From NCBI RefSeq assembly GCF_030269545.1, contig NZ_BSTN01000008.1:124001-188000 (forward strand): a stretch of 64,000 bases of DNA, written 5' to 3'. Position 1 is the first letter of the stretch. Each line of letters begins with the position of its first letter. The notes under the pieces were generated by a model. That model was not told the origin of the DNA. It was given only the letters and a program-made list of their open reading frames with translations, and searched no databases. The position numbers were made by a program, and so were the translations under genes. The stretch is from Actinomadura sp. NBRC 104425. GTDB taxonomy: Bacteria > Actinomycetota > Actinomycetes > Streptosporangiales > Streptosporangiaceae. Positions 17,260-24,749 of the stretch are shown one piece after another.

Positions 17260-17697
17260 ATGCCCACCAGGTCCTACGCCAGCACCGTGCTCAGCGCGCC
17301 CGCCGACGAGGTGTGGGGCTTCCTGCGCGACTTCGGGAACCTGGCCGACTGGATGCCCGGGGTGGCCACCTGCGCGATCGAGGACGGCGGGCCCGCCGAC
17401 CGGGTCGGCTGCGTGCGGCGGGTGATCGGCCCGGGCGACACGGTGTTCCGCGAGCGGCTGTGCGGCATGGACGACGACGACCGCTCCTACTGGTACGGGA
17501 TGCTGGAGTCGCCGCTGCCGATCCGCGACTACGTCGGCCGCATCAGGGTCGCGCCGGTCACCGACAGCGGGGGGTCGTTCGTCGAGTGGCAGGGCGAGTT
17601 CTCGGTGGACGCGGCCGACGAGGAGGCCATGCGCAAGACCATCGCCACCGCCATCTACCACCCCGCGCTGGAGGCGCTCGGCAAGCGCTTCTCCTGA
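17260..17697 (+). CDS. SRPBCC (START/Bet v 1-like) family protein
   Basis: 145 aa. Opens with TRSYASTVLSAPADEVWGFLRDFGNLADWMPGV, the usual first strand and helices of polyketide cyclase/dehydrase-type SRPBCC proteins, and continues with alternating strands to a long C-terminal helix. These bind hydrophobic ligands in a cavity; the ligand is unknown. AGGAG sits before the ATG. Its end overlaps the convergent esterase gene by 43 bp. Confidence 0.82.
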   Translation: MPTRSYASTVLSAPADEVWGFLRDFGNLADWMPGVATCAIEDGGPADRVGCVRRVIGPGDTVFRERLCGMDDDDRSYWYGMLESPLPIRDYVGRIRVAPVTDSGGSFVEWQGEFSVDAADEEAMRKTIATAIYHPALEALGKRFS

Positions 17698-18656
17698 CGC
17701 CCTCCCCCGGCCGCCGCGCGGGCCGCCGAGAAGGCGGCGCGCAGCCGGCGCGCCGCGAACCGCAGGGCGTCCGCGGCGGCGTCGAAGTGCTCGGGCGCCA
17801 GGAAGAACGAGTGCACCACGCCCTCGTACCGGCGCAGCTCGACCGCAACCCCCGCCTCCGCCAGGCGGCGCGCGTACGCCTCGCTCTCGTCGCGCAGCAC
17901 GTCGAGCTCGGCGGTGATCACGGTGGCCGGGGCGAGGCCGGACAGGTCGGGCGCGCGCAGCGGGGCCAGCAGCGGGTCGGACGGGTCGGCGCCGCCCCGG
18001 TACATCGCCAGGCAGCGGGCCATCGCGGCGGCGTCGAGGCCGTACCCCCGGCCGTAGGCGGCATAGCTCGGGGTGTCCATGGCGGTGTCGGTGACCGGGT
18101 AGACCAGCAGCTGGTGCGCCAGGCGCAGGCCGCGGTCGCGGGCGATGAGGGCGACCGCGGCGGCCAGGTTGCCGCCCGCGCTGTCCCCGGCGACCGCCAC
18201 CGCCGCCGGGTCGGCGCCGAACCGCCCGGGCTCGCGGGCGACGGCGGCGGTGGCCGCCCACGCGTCGCGCACCGCCGCGGGGAACGGGTACTCGGGGGCC
18301 AGCCGGTAGCCGACGCTGACCACGGCGCAGCCGGTCTCCGCGGCCAGGTCGCGGCAGGTGTCGTCCACCCCGTCGAGCCCGCCCAGCACCCAGCCGCCGC
18401 CGTGCAGGTACACCAGTGCGGGCAGCGGCGGCCCGCCGGGCGGCTCGGGGCGGTACAGCCGCACGGGCACGTCGGTGCCGTCGCCGGGCACGGCGAGGTC
18501 GGCGACGTGCGGCAGCTCGCGGCCGCGGCGCGGCCGGGCCGCCAGCGCGGCCTCCGCGGCGCGGCGGCTCTCCGGCAGCGCCGGCTCCTGCCCCTCCAGC
18601 GCGGCCAGGGGGGCGAGCATCTCCAGGTAGCGGGCGGTCTGCGGATGCATGGGCAT
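17655..18656 (-). CDS. Alpha/beta hydrolase of the hormone-sensitive lipase family
   Basis: 333 aa from ATG 18656, preceded by CCGGAGG. Family IV esterase: oxyanion motif LHGGGW near 83, nucleophile VAGDSAGGN near 155, Asp in TAELDVLRDE near 250, His in GVVHSFF near 280. Likely hydrolyses short acyl esters in the cytoplasm. The last residues are encoded opposite the 3' end of the SRPBCC gene, an unusual 43-bp coding overlap between convergent genes. Confidence 0.88.
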   Translation of the reverse strand: MPMHPQTARYLEMLAPLAALEGQEPALPESRRAAEAALAARPRRGRELPHVADLAVPGDGTDVPVRLYRPEPPGGPPLPALVYLHGGGWVLGGLDGVDDTCRDLAAETGCAVVSVGYRLAPEYPFPAAVRDAWAATAAVAREPGRFGADPAAVAVAGDSAGGNLAAAVALIARDRGLRLAHQLLVYPVTDTAMDTPSYAAYGRGYGLDAAAMARCLAMYRGGADPSDPLLAPLRAPDLSGLAPATVITAELDVLRDESEAYARRLAEAGVAVELRRYEGVVHSFFLAPEHFDAAADALRFAARRLRAAFSAARAAAGGGRQEKRLPSASSAGW

Positions 18657-18807
18657 GGCCGGCCTCCGGTCTCGGGCCGCGGCGCGGCCCGGACCCACGA
18701 AACGACGGACAAGACAGCGGCGAACGTACCCCGATGATCCGGGCCAGATCATCCAGGCCGAGACCTTCGCACGCGGCGCGGCGGCCGGCCCGGCGCGCGC
18801 GTGCGGG

Positions 18808-19560
18808 TCAGCGGCCCCAGGCCTCGGCGACCAGCGCGTCGAACAGCCGGCGGTCCTCGCCCTCCTCGGGGTGCCACTGCACGCCGAGGCCGAACCGGTG
18901 CCCCTGCAGTTCGACGGCCTCCACCACCTGGTCCTCGGCCCAGGCGACCGCGGCCAGGCCCTTGCCGAGCCGGGCGATGGCCTGGTGGTGCCCGGTGACC
19001 ACCTGGGCGGTCTCGCCGAGGATCTTGCCGATCCGGCTGCTCGGGCTGATCTGCACGGTGTGCCCGCCGTACATGCCGCCGGGCGGGCAGTGCCCGGTGT
19101 GCCCGACGGCCTCGGGCAGTTGCTGGACGAGGGCGCCGCCGCGCGCCACGTTCAACGCCTGCATGCCCCGGCCGACGGCCAGGAACGGCAGGTCGGCGTC
19201 GATGACGGCGCGCAGCAGGGCCAGCTCGAACCGGTCGCGCTGCGGCTGCGGCGGGCCGGTCTGGTGGTGGCGCAGCATCCCGTACAGCTGCGGGTCGAGG
19301 TCGGCTCCCCCGGCGAACACCACCCCGCCCAGACCCTCCACCAGGGCGTCGAGGCCGCGCAGCCCCGCCGTCGGCGGCAGCATGACCGGCACGCCCCCGG
19401 CGCGTTCGACCGACCGCAGATAGGTCACGGGCAGCAGGGCGGCCTCCCGCACCCACTCGCTCCAGCGGGCCGGTTCCAGACAGGTCGTCACGCCGATGAG
19501 CGGCGGTGCCCCGACGGCGGCCGCGCGGGGCTCGGGAGCCCCTCGGATCGCCTCTCCCAT
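18808..19560 (-). CDS. Peptidase C26-like (gamma-glutamyl-GABA hydrolase family) protein without catalytic Cys
   Basis: 250 aa. The fold is class I glutamine amidotransferase of the PuuD/C26 group: PLIGVTTCLEP near the start, VVFAGGADLDPQLYG near 80, and GLGVQWHPEEGEDRRLFDALV near the end with the His-Glu of the triad. The nucleophile motif, normally GICRGMQ, here reads AVGRGMQALNV. The Cys codon is replaced by GGC (Gly), so hydrolysis of a gamma-glutamyl bond by the normal route is not expected. Frame and codon use look intact. A perfect palindrome lies 58 bp upstream. Confidence 0.82.
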   Translation of the reverse strand: MGEAIRGAPEPRAAAVGAPPLIGVTTCLEPARWSEWVREAALLPVTYLRSVERAGGVPVMLPPTAGLRGLDALVEGLGGVVFAGGADLDPQLYGMLRHHQTGPPQPQRDRFELALLRAVIDADLPFLAVGRGMQALNVARGGALVQQLPEAVGHTGHCPPGGMYGGHTVQISPSSRIGKILGETAQVVTGHHQAIARLGKGLAAVAWAEDQVVEAVELQGHRFGLGVQWHPEEGEDRRLFDALVAEAWGR

Positions 19561-19991
19561 GCCCTCCCCCTCGCTGAGCGCCGGCGCCGGGCCGCACGGC
19601 CGCGCACCGGCCCGGCCGATTTCGAAATCTACCCTCCGGGTTGAGATTTATCCACCGTCCGGTAAATCGTGTTGTCATTCGCGGCCCGCCGCCGCGCCGA
19701 GCACGACTCCCGCTTTCACCCTGAGTCGACCGGAAAATGAGTGCAAATGATCATCGGGGCGTGCACCTGCACGTACCGAGCAGTATTCTCCTCCCGTCGC
19801 AACTTGCGCCGATCACACTTGATGACCATTCCGCAACTCTTCGCGCACCCCGTACGCCTTTTCGGCGATCCGGTTGATTACCAGCGACTTCCGATGCGAG
19901 AATCTCACGAACTCGGACGTGCGGGGCGTCCGGCATGCGCCGGCGGCGCGGACGGCCCCGGCGAGAAAAGCCCTGGGGGGCGATCTGGCAA
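19561..19991. other. AT-richer divergent promoter region
   Basis: 431 bp between the C26-like gene and the flavohemoglobin gene, clearly lower in GC than its surroundings from about 19620 to 19900. It contains the GATTTCGAAATC palindrome and several TTG/TAT-rich stretches usable as promoters. No supported gene; the short frames here lack start sites. Confidence 0.5.
19618..19629. promoter_or_regulatory. Perfect palindrome upstream of the C26-like gene
   Basis: GATTTCGAAATC, a 12-bp perfect palindrome, followed at 19644-19649 by a second half-site AGATTT that inverts AAATCT at 19625. It lies in an unusually AT-rich stretch between two divergent genes, 58 bp before the C26-like start. Operator candidate; binding protein unknown. 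Confidence 0.5.
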
Positions 19992-21134
19992 ATGTCATCG
20001 GTACCCCGAATCGTCAAAGAGAGCTTCACCCGCATCGAGCCCGTGGCGGACACCGCGATCGCCTATTTCTACGGTCGCCTATTCGCCGAGAACCCGCGGC
20101 TGCGATCGCTTTTCCCGCCCGCGATGGACGGGCAGCGCGAACGCCTTTTCCAGGCGCTGACCCGCATCGTGTGGAGCCTGGACGCGCCCGACGAGCTGAC
20201 CGACTACCTGGAACGGCTCGGCCGCGACCACCGCAAGTACGGGGTGCTGCCCGAGCACTACGCGGCCATGGGCACCGCGCTGATCGCCACGCTGCGCCGG
20301 TTCTGCGGCGCCGGCTGGACGCCCGAGACCGAGGCGGCCTGGACCGCCGCCTACCGCACCGTCGCCGACATCATGATCGCCGCGGCCGAGCGCGACGCGG
20401 CCACCGCTCCGCCCTGGTGGGTCGCCGAGGTCGTCGACCACCACCGCCCCGCCCCGGACCTGGCGGTGGTGACCCTGCGCCCCGACCGGCGGCTGGACTT
20501 CACCGCCGGCCAGTACGTGCCGGTGCAGACCGCCCGCTGGCCGCGCGTGTGGCGCAGGTACTCGATCGCCAACGCCCCGCGCCCCGACGGCACCCTGTCG
20601 CTGCACGTGCGGGCCGTGCCGGGCGGCTGGGTCAGCGGCGCGCTCGTCCGGCACACACGCGTCGGCGACACCGTGCTGCTCGGCCCCGCCGCCGGCTCGC
20701 TGACGCTCGACCCCGGCTGCGGCCGCGACCTGCTGCTGGTCGCGGGCGGCACCGGCCTGGCGCCGCTGCGGGCCCTGGTCGAACAGGAACTCGCCCGCGG
20801 CGGGGAGCGCGGCGTCCACCTGGTGGTCGGCGCGCGCACCCCGCTCGACCTGTACGACCTGCCCGAGCTGCGCCTGCTGGAGTCCGGCCATCCGCGGCTG
20901 CGGGTGGTACCGGTGCTGTGCGACGCCCCGCCCCATGACGGGCTGCGCGGGCCCGTCGCCGACGCGCTGGGGCAGATCCGCGAACGCTGGGACGACCACG
21001 AGGTCTACGTGGCCGGCCCGCCGGGCATGATCAGGGCCACGGTGGGCGCGCTGCAGAACCTCGGCGTGCCGCTCGACCGCATCCACCACGACCTGCTGGA
21101 GGCGGGACGGGACGACGCCCGGGCCTCCTCCTGA
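19992..21134 (+). CDS. Flavohemoglobin (nitric oxide dioxygenase type)
   Basis: 380 aa. N-terminal globin domain (about 1-140) with YFYGRLFAENPRLRSLFP and the proximal-His helix GRDHRKYGVLPEHY near 82. Then a ferredoxin reductase-like FAD/NAD(P)H part: FTAGQYVPVQ and WRRYSIANAP (FAD) near 170-195, LLLVAGGTGLAPLRALV (pyridine nucleotide) near 245, YVAGPPGMI near 340. Converts NO to nitrate using O2 and NAD(P)H. Start ATG 19992 keeps the globin intact; upstream in-frame codons run through non-coding sequence. Confidence 0.9.
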   Translation: MSSVPRIVKESFTRIEPVADTAIAYFYGRLFAENPRLRSLFPPAMDGQRERLFQALTRIVWSLDAPDELTDYLERLGRDHRKYGVLPEHYAAMGTALIATLRRFCGAGWTPETEAAWTAAYRTVADIMIAAAERDAATAPPWWVAEVVDHHRPAPDLAVVTLRPDRRLDFTAGQYVPVQTARWPRVWRRYSIANAPRPDGTLSLHVRAVPGGWVSGALVRHTRVGDTVLLGPAAGSLTLDPGCGRDLLLVAGGTGLAPLRALVEQELARGGERGVHLVVGARTPLDLYDLPELRLLESGHPRLRVVPVLCDAPPHDGLRGPVADALGQIRERWDDHEVYVAGPPGMIRATVGALQNLGVPLDRIHHDLLEAGRDDARASS

Positions 21135-21195
21135 CCCGGGCGCTCCCGCCGCCGTCCCGCACCGCACCGGCGAGAGGGCGGCGGGCGCCGCCCGG

Positions 21196-22026
21196 TCACC
21201 ACCCGGCGCGCTCCCGCAGGAAGGCGCCGGTCGCCTCGTCGGCCGGGTAGAACGACTCGATGGCCAGCTCCGCCACCGTGATGTCCACCGGAGTGCCGAA
21301 TGTGGCGATCGTGGTGAAGAACGACAGCCGCCGCCCGTCGTCCAGCCGCAGCCGCAGCGGGACGAACACCTCGTGGCCCGCGGGCGGCGGCGCGGGCTCG
21401 GCGGCGGCCTCGGCGCCGGGGTAGTCGCGCAGCTCCCGGTACAGGTCGGCCAGCGCCGGGTCGGCGGTGAGCGCCACATGCCGCCGCACCCGGTCGATCA
21501 TGTGCGCCCGCCACTCCCCCAGGTTGACGATGTTCCTGGCGAGCCCGTCGGGATGCATGCTCAGCCTGAGCACGTTGAGGGGCGGCTCCAGCAGCTCCGC
21601 CGGCGCATCCTCCATGAAGAACGCCGCCGCCCCGTTGGCGTCGATCAGGTTCCAGAACCGGTCGACCACCACCGCCGGGTACGGCTCGTGGCCCGCCAGG
21701 ACCTGCCGCAGGGCCGCCCGCACCGCGTCCATGCGCGGCTCCTCGATCGGGGTCTCGGTGTAGACCGGGGCGTACCCGGCCGCCACCAGCAGCAGGTTGC
21801 GGTCGCGCAGCGGCACCTGCAGGTGCTCGGCCAGCCGCAGCACCATCTCCCGGCTCGGCTTCGACCGCCCGGTCTCCACGAAGCTCAGGTGCCGGGTCGA
21901 CACGTCCGCCCGGGCGGACAGTTCCAGCTGGCTGAGCCGCCGCCGCTGCCGCCAGGCCCTCAGCTGCTCCCCCACCGGCCGCACGTCACCCAGGGACTCG
22001 CCCAAAGACCTCGTCTTCGTCGTCAC
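21196..22026 (-). CDS. XRE-family regulator with MmyB-type ligand-binding domain
   Basis: 276 aa, GTG start. Helix-turn-helix at about 18-75 (LRAWRQRRRLSQLELSARADVSTRHLSFVETGRSKPSREMVLRLAEHL), followed by the MmyB-like domain with AVVVDRFWNLIDANGAAAFFM near 118 and a C-terminal FVPLRLRLDDGRRLSFFTTIATFGTPVDITVAELAIESFYPADEAT stretch. These actinobacterial regulators usually control a divergent neighbour, here a thioesterase, through operators between them. A fatty acid or acyl-CoA ligand is often proposed for the family. Confidence 0.88.
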   Translation of the reverse strand: MTTKTRSLGESLGDVRPVGEQLRAWRQRRRLSQLELSARADVSTRHLSFVETGRSKPSREMVLRLAEHLQVPLRDRNLLLVAAGYAPVYTETPIEEPRMDAVRAALRQVLAGHEPYPAVVVDRFWNLIDANGAAAFFMEDAPAELLEPPLNVLRLSMHPDGLARNIVNLGEWRAHMIDRVRRHVALTADPALADLYRELRDYPGAEAAAEPAPPPAGHEVFVPLRLRLDDGRRLSFFTTIATFGTPVDITVAELAIESFYPADEATGAFLRERAGW

Positions 22027-22062
22027 GCCCCGACGCTACCGACAGGCAGGTCATGCGGACGA

Positions 22063-22077
22063 TTACGTCCCAGGTAA
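22063..22077. promoter_or_regulatory. Operator copy 1 between XRE regulator and thioesterase
   Basis: TTAC-N7-GTAA. Identical architecture is repeated at 22111-22125, and outer bases extend it so that the two copies are mirror images (GGTAACCGG at 22073-22081, CCGGTTACC at 22107-22115). Centre-to-centre distance is 48 bp. Confidence 0.65.
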
Positions 22078-22110
22078 CCGGAACCCCCGGCAAGTGGGCG
22101 GGCGCGCCGG

Positions 22111-22125
22111 TTACCCCGGAGGTAA
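22111..22125. promoter_or_regulatory. Operator copy 2 between XRE regulator and thioesterase
   Basis: TTAC-N7-GTAA, mirror copy of the site at 22063-22077, 64 bp before the thioesterase start. Two such sites in a 162-bp divergent region fit binding by a dimeric regulator, most simply the adjacent XRE protein. Confidence 0.65.
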
Positions 22126-22188
22126 TCGACGGGCCTCCCACGCCCCGAGCAGGCTGCCGGGGGAACCCGCCGACCGGAAAGGACGCCC

Positions 22189-22581
22189 ATGACCACCGAC
22201 GACCTGCTCGACGCCATGCCGTTCGCGCGCACCCTGGGCATCGGGATCGACGCCGCCGCGCCGGAGGAGGTCGCGGGGCGTCTGGCCTGGGCGCCGGAGC
22301 GCTGCACCGCGGGCGGCGTCATGCACGGCGGCGCCCTGATGGCCCTGGCCGACTCCGTGGGCGCGGTCTGCGCGTTCCTCAACCTGCCGCCGGGCGCCTC
22401 GACGACGACCCTGGAGTCCAAGACCAACTTCTTCCGCGCCGTGCGCGGCGGCGAGGTCCGCGCGGTGGCGCGGCCCCTGCACGCCGGACGCACCTCGATC
22501 GTCGTGCAGACCGACCTGCACGACGCCGAGGGCCGCCGGGTCGCCCAGGTCACCCAGACCCAGGCCGTCCTGTCCCGCTGA
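22189..22581 (+). CDS. PaaI-type hotdog-fold thioesterase
   Basis: 130 aa single hotdog domain. GGVMHGGALMALADSVGAVCAF near 42 is the helix with the catalytic acid, followed by TTTLESKTNFFRAVRGGEVRAVARPLHAGRTSIVVQTDL. Hydrolyses acyl-CoA thioesters; phenylacetyl- or fatty acyl-CoA derivatives are typical of the group. GGAAAGGA precedes the ATG. Divergent from the XRE/MmyB regulator and probably its main target. Confidence 0.88.
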   Translation: MTTDDLLDAMPFARTLGIGIDAAAPEEVAGRLAWAPERCTAGGVMHGGALMALADSVGAVCAFLNLPPGASTTTLESKTNFFRAVRGGEVRAVARPLHAGRTSIVVQTDLHDAEGRRVAQVTQTQAVLSR

Positions 22582-22650
22582 CCGCGTGCGCCGCTCCACG
22601 CCGGCGCGGCGGGCCGCCCGGGCGCGGCGCGACGCGCCCGGAACGACCGG

Positions 22651-22681
22651 CGCGCGCCCATCCCGGCGTGATGGGCGCGCG
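22651..22681. terminator. Bidirectional hairpin between thioesterase and ferritin-like gene
   Basis: Arms CGCGCGCCCATC (22651-22662) and GATGGGCGCGCG (22670-22681), 12 bp perfect, 7-nt loop, between two convergent genes. No T tract, as is usual in such GC-rich genomes. Confidence 0.7.
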
Positions 22682-22704
22682 TCGCGGACCGGCGGCGGGG
22701 GGCG

Positions 22705-23916
22705 TCACCTGGAACGAGCGGGAACGCGCATCTCGCTGACGGGGTGCGGGCCCGCCGGCTCGTGGCGGTACTCATCGCCGAACAGCTCGCGGTGCTCGGC
22801 GATGACGCGCTCGCTGGGCGGCTCCTCGCCGCCGTGGATCTGCTCCTGCATGCGCTGGAAGCGCTCGTGGGCCTCGCGCACGTACCCGGCGCCCAGCGTG
22901 GTCAGGTCGATCTGGGTGGCCAGCAGGTCGCGCAGGTACTCCTTGTTGGGCTCGAAGGTCACCGGCGCGGGCAGCTCGGGCGCCAGGATGCTCTCCGGCT
23001 CGCGCCCGTCGTGCCGGCGCATCATGTCGCAGGCGATGCGCAGGTGCTCCAGCTCCATGTTCAGGTGCAGTTCCCAGATGGCCTTGACCTTGGGGTCGGT
23101 CTCGGTCTCCATCATCGAGTGGTACATGTAGCACTCGTTGTACTCGTGGTTGACCAGCCGCTCCCACCAGGTCTCGCCCGGGTCCGTCAGCGACTCGTAG
23201 TGGGTGACGTGCTCCTCCTCGATGAGCCCGATCTCCTGGTAGAGCTGGCGGGCGATCGGCTCCATGTACTGCGGACCGACGTTCATGTAGAAGTTCATCG
23301 TCTGCTGCTCGGACGCGGTGATCGTCAGCGCGTGCAGCTTGGAGATCGGCTCGGCCCGGTTCCGGTCGTAGGGGTCGCGGACGTTGTCGGCGGGGTCGCG
23401 GTGCTCGATCTTGGTGGGCCGGCCGGGCATGACCTCGGTCAGGTCGTCGACGATCTTCTCGGCCTGGCGGTGCTCGATCATCTCGTAGAGGTTGGCGTAC
23501 CGGTAGAGGTGGTCGAAGTCCTCCAGCACGCCGAACTCGTACGCCTGCTTCAGGTAGGGGTCGGGCTCCATCCGCGCCACCCAGGCGGTGAGGTCCACGG
23601 CGACCTGCTCGTAGGAGATGGTGGTCTCCAGCGCGCTGGCCTGGCCCGGCAGCAGCCAGTTGACGGTCTTCTGCTGCTGCTGCTCGATGTAGCGGACCTG
23701 GGCGAGCTGCCGCCTGATCTCGGGGTCGGGGCAGACCCGGGAGAAGTGGTGGCTGAAGAAGACCGCCTCCACCTCGATGCCGTTCATCGTGATGATGCGG
23801 CACTTGGTGTACGGGTCGGCGCGGTCGGGGGCGACCGGCACGACGTTCATCTCCCGCCAGTTCCGCACCTGCCTGTCCAGCGGGATGCCCCGGTGTTCCA
23901 ACGGATTGAAGGACAT
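22705..23916 (-). CDS. Ferritin-like diiron protein of unknown function
   Basis: 403 aa from ATG 23916 with AGGGGAGG upstream. Mostly helical and acidic. Two ExxH-type motifs, LIEEEHVTHYESL near 244 and LHLNMELEHLRIACDM near 287, together with Glu/Gln-rich helices (ITASEQQTMNFYMN), are what is expected of a four-helix diiron-carboxylate domain. An N-terminal block KCRIITMNGIEVEAVFFSHHFSR precedes it. I cannot name a reaction. Divergent from a hemerythrin-domain protein, so the two may share iron or oxidative-stress control. Confidence 0.72.
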   Translation of the reverse strand: MSFNPLEHRGIPLDRQVRNWREMNVVPVAPDRADPYTKCRIITMNGIEVEAVFFSHHFSRVCPDPEIRRQLAQVRYIEQQQQKTVNWLLPGQASALETTISYEQVAVDLTAWVARMEPDPYLKQAYEFGVLEDFDHLYRYANLYEMIEHRQAEKIVDDLTEVMPGRPTKIEHRDPADNVRDPYDRNRAEPISKLHALTITASEQQTMNFYMNVGPQYMEPIARQLYQEIGLIEEEHVTHYESLTDPGETWWERLVNHEYNECYMYHSMMETETDPKVKAIWELHLNMELEHLRIACDMMRRHDGREPESILAPELPAPVTFEPNKEYLRDLLATQIDLTTLGAGYVREAHERFQRMQEQIHGGEEPPSERVIAEHRELFGDEYRHEPAGPHPVSEMRVPARSR

Positions 23917-24102
23917 AACCTCCCCTTTCTGCCGAGATCGCCGCGGTGTGGAGATCGCGCCCATGGCGCCGTACCCACCGAGACGGGCCCTTCACTGGCG
24001 GCCGTCCTCAACTTTCGGCAATGTCCCGCTTAGCCGGGTGACCTCCGGGTACGGCGACGCCCGCACGGCCGACGGACACGAGACAGACGCGAGGAGCGAC
24101 AC

Positions 24103-24669
24103 ATGGGCACTTCGACCACCCAGGCCCCGGCCCGCGACGTGATCGACCTGCTGTGCGCGCAGCACGGCCAGATCCGCGACCTGTTCGCGCAGGTCGCCGA
24201 CAGCACCGGCACCGAACGCCGGGACGCCTTCCGCAAGCTGGTGCGGCTGCTGGCGGTGCACGAGACCGCCGAGGAGGAGATCGTGCACCCGCTGGCCCGG
24301 CAGAAGCTGGACGGCGGCGACGGCATCGTCGACGACCGCCTGGGCGAGGAGCGCTCGGCCAAGGAGCTGCTCGCCGAGCTCGACGGCATGGACACCGACG
24401 ACCCGCAGTTCCTGCCCAAGCTCGACCGGCTGCGCCTGGAGGTGCTCACCCACGCCCGCGCCGAGGAGCGCTACGAGTTCGAGCGGCTGCGCGGCGCGTT
24501 CGGCAAGAAGGAGCTGTCGGCTCTGATGAGGGTCGTGCAGGTCGCCGAGGCGACCGCGCCGACCCGACCGCACCCGGGCGTGGAGTCGGCCACCAAGAAC
24601 CTGGCGGCCGGGCCGCTGGCGGCGCTGATGGACCGCGTCCGCGATCTGGTGCGCCAGGTGAAGGGCTGA
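24103..24669 (+). CDS. Hemerythrin-domain protein
   Basis: 188 aa. HHE cation-binding four-helix bundle: DVIDLLCAQHGQIRDLFAQV near 12, LLAVHETAEEEIVHPLAR near 48, GEERSAKELLAELDG near 80, LTHARAEERYEFERLR near 115. These give the His and Glu ligands of a non-heme diiron site. Such proteins sense or scavenge O2, NO or peroxide. GAGGAGCGAC precedes the ATG. Short basic C-terminal tail. Divergent partner: ferritin-like gene. Confidence 0.88.
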   Translation: MGTSTTQAPARDVIDLLCAQHGQIRDLFAQVADSTGTERRDAFRKLVRLLAVHETAEEEIVHPLARQKLDGGDGIVDDRLGEERSAKELLAELDGMDTDDPQFLPKLDRLRLEVLTHARAEERYEFERLRGAFGKKELSALMRVVQVAEATAPTRPHPGVESATKNLAAGPLAALMDRVRDLVRQVKG

Positions 24670-24690
24670 TCGGGCGGCCGGGCCGGCGCC

Positions 24691-24711
24691 TTTACGTTGT
24701 AGATCCGTAAA
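24691..24711. promoter_or_regulatory. Inverted repeat upstream of the DinB2-like gene
   Basis: TTTACG-N9-CGTAAA, 39 bp before the dinB start in an AT-rich patch. It is not the GAAC-N4-GTTC SOS box of actinobacteria. It may be an operator or overlap the promoter itself. Confidence 0.5.
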
Positions 24712-24749
24712 TCGGCGGGGCGCCCGGGCGCGCCGAGCGGGAACCGGTC

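Noticed and set aside
24670..24749. LexA/SOS box before dinB
   Set aside because: No GAAC-N4-GTTC; only the TTTACG/CGTAAA repeat is present.
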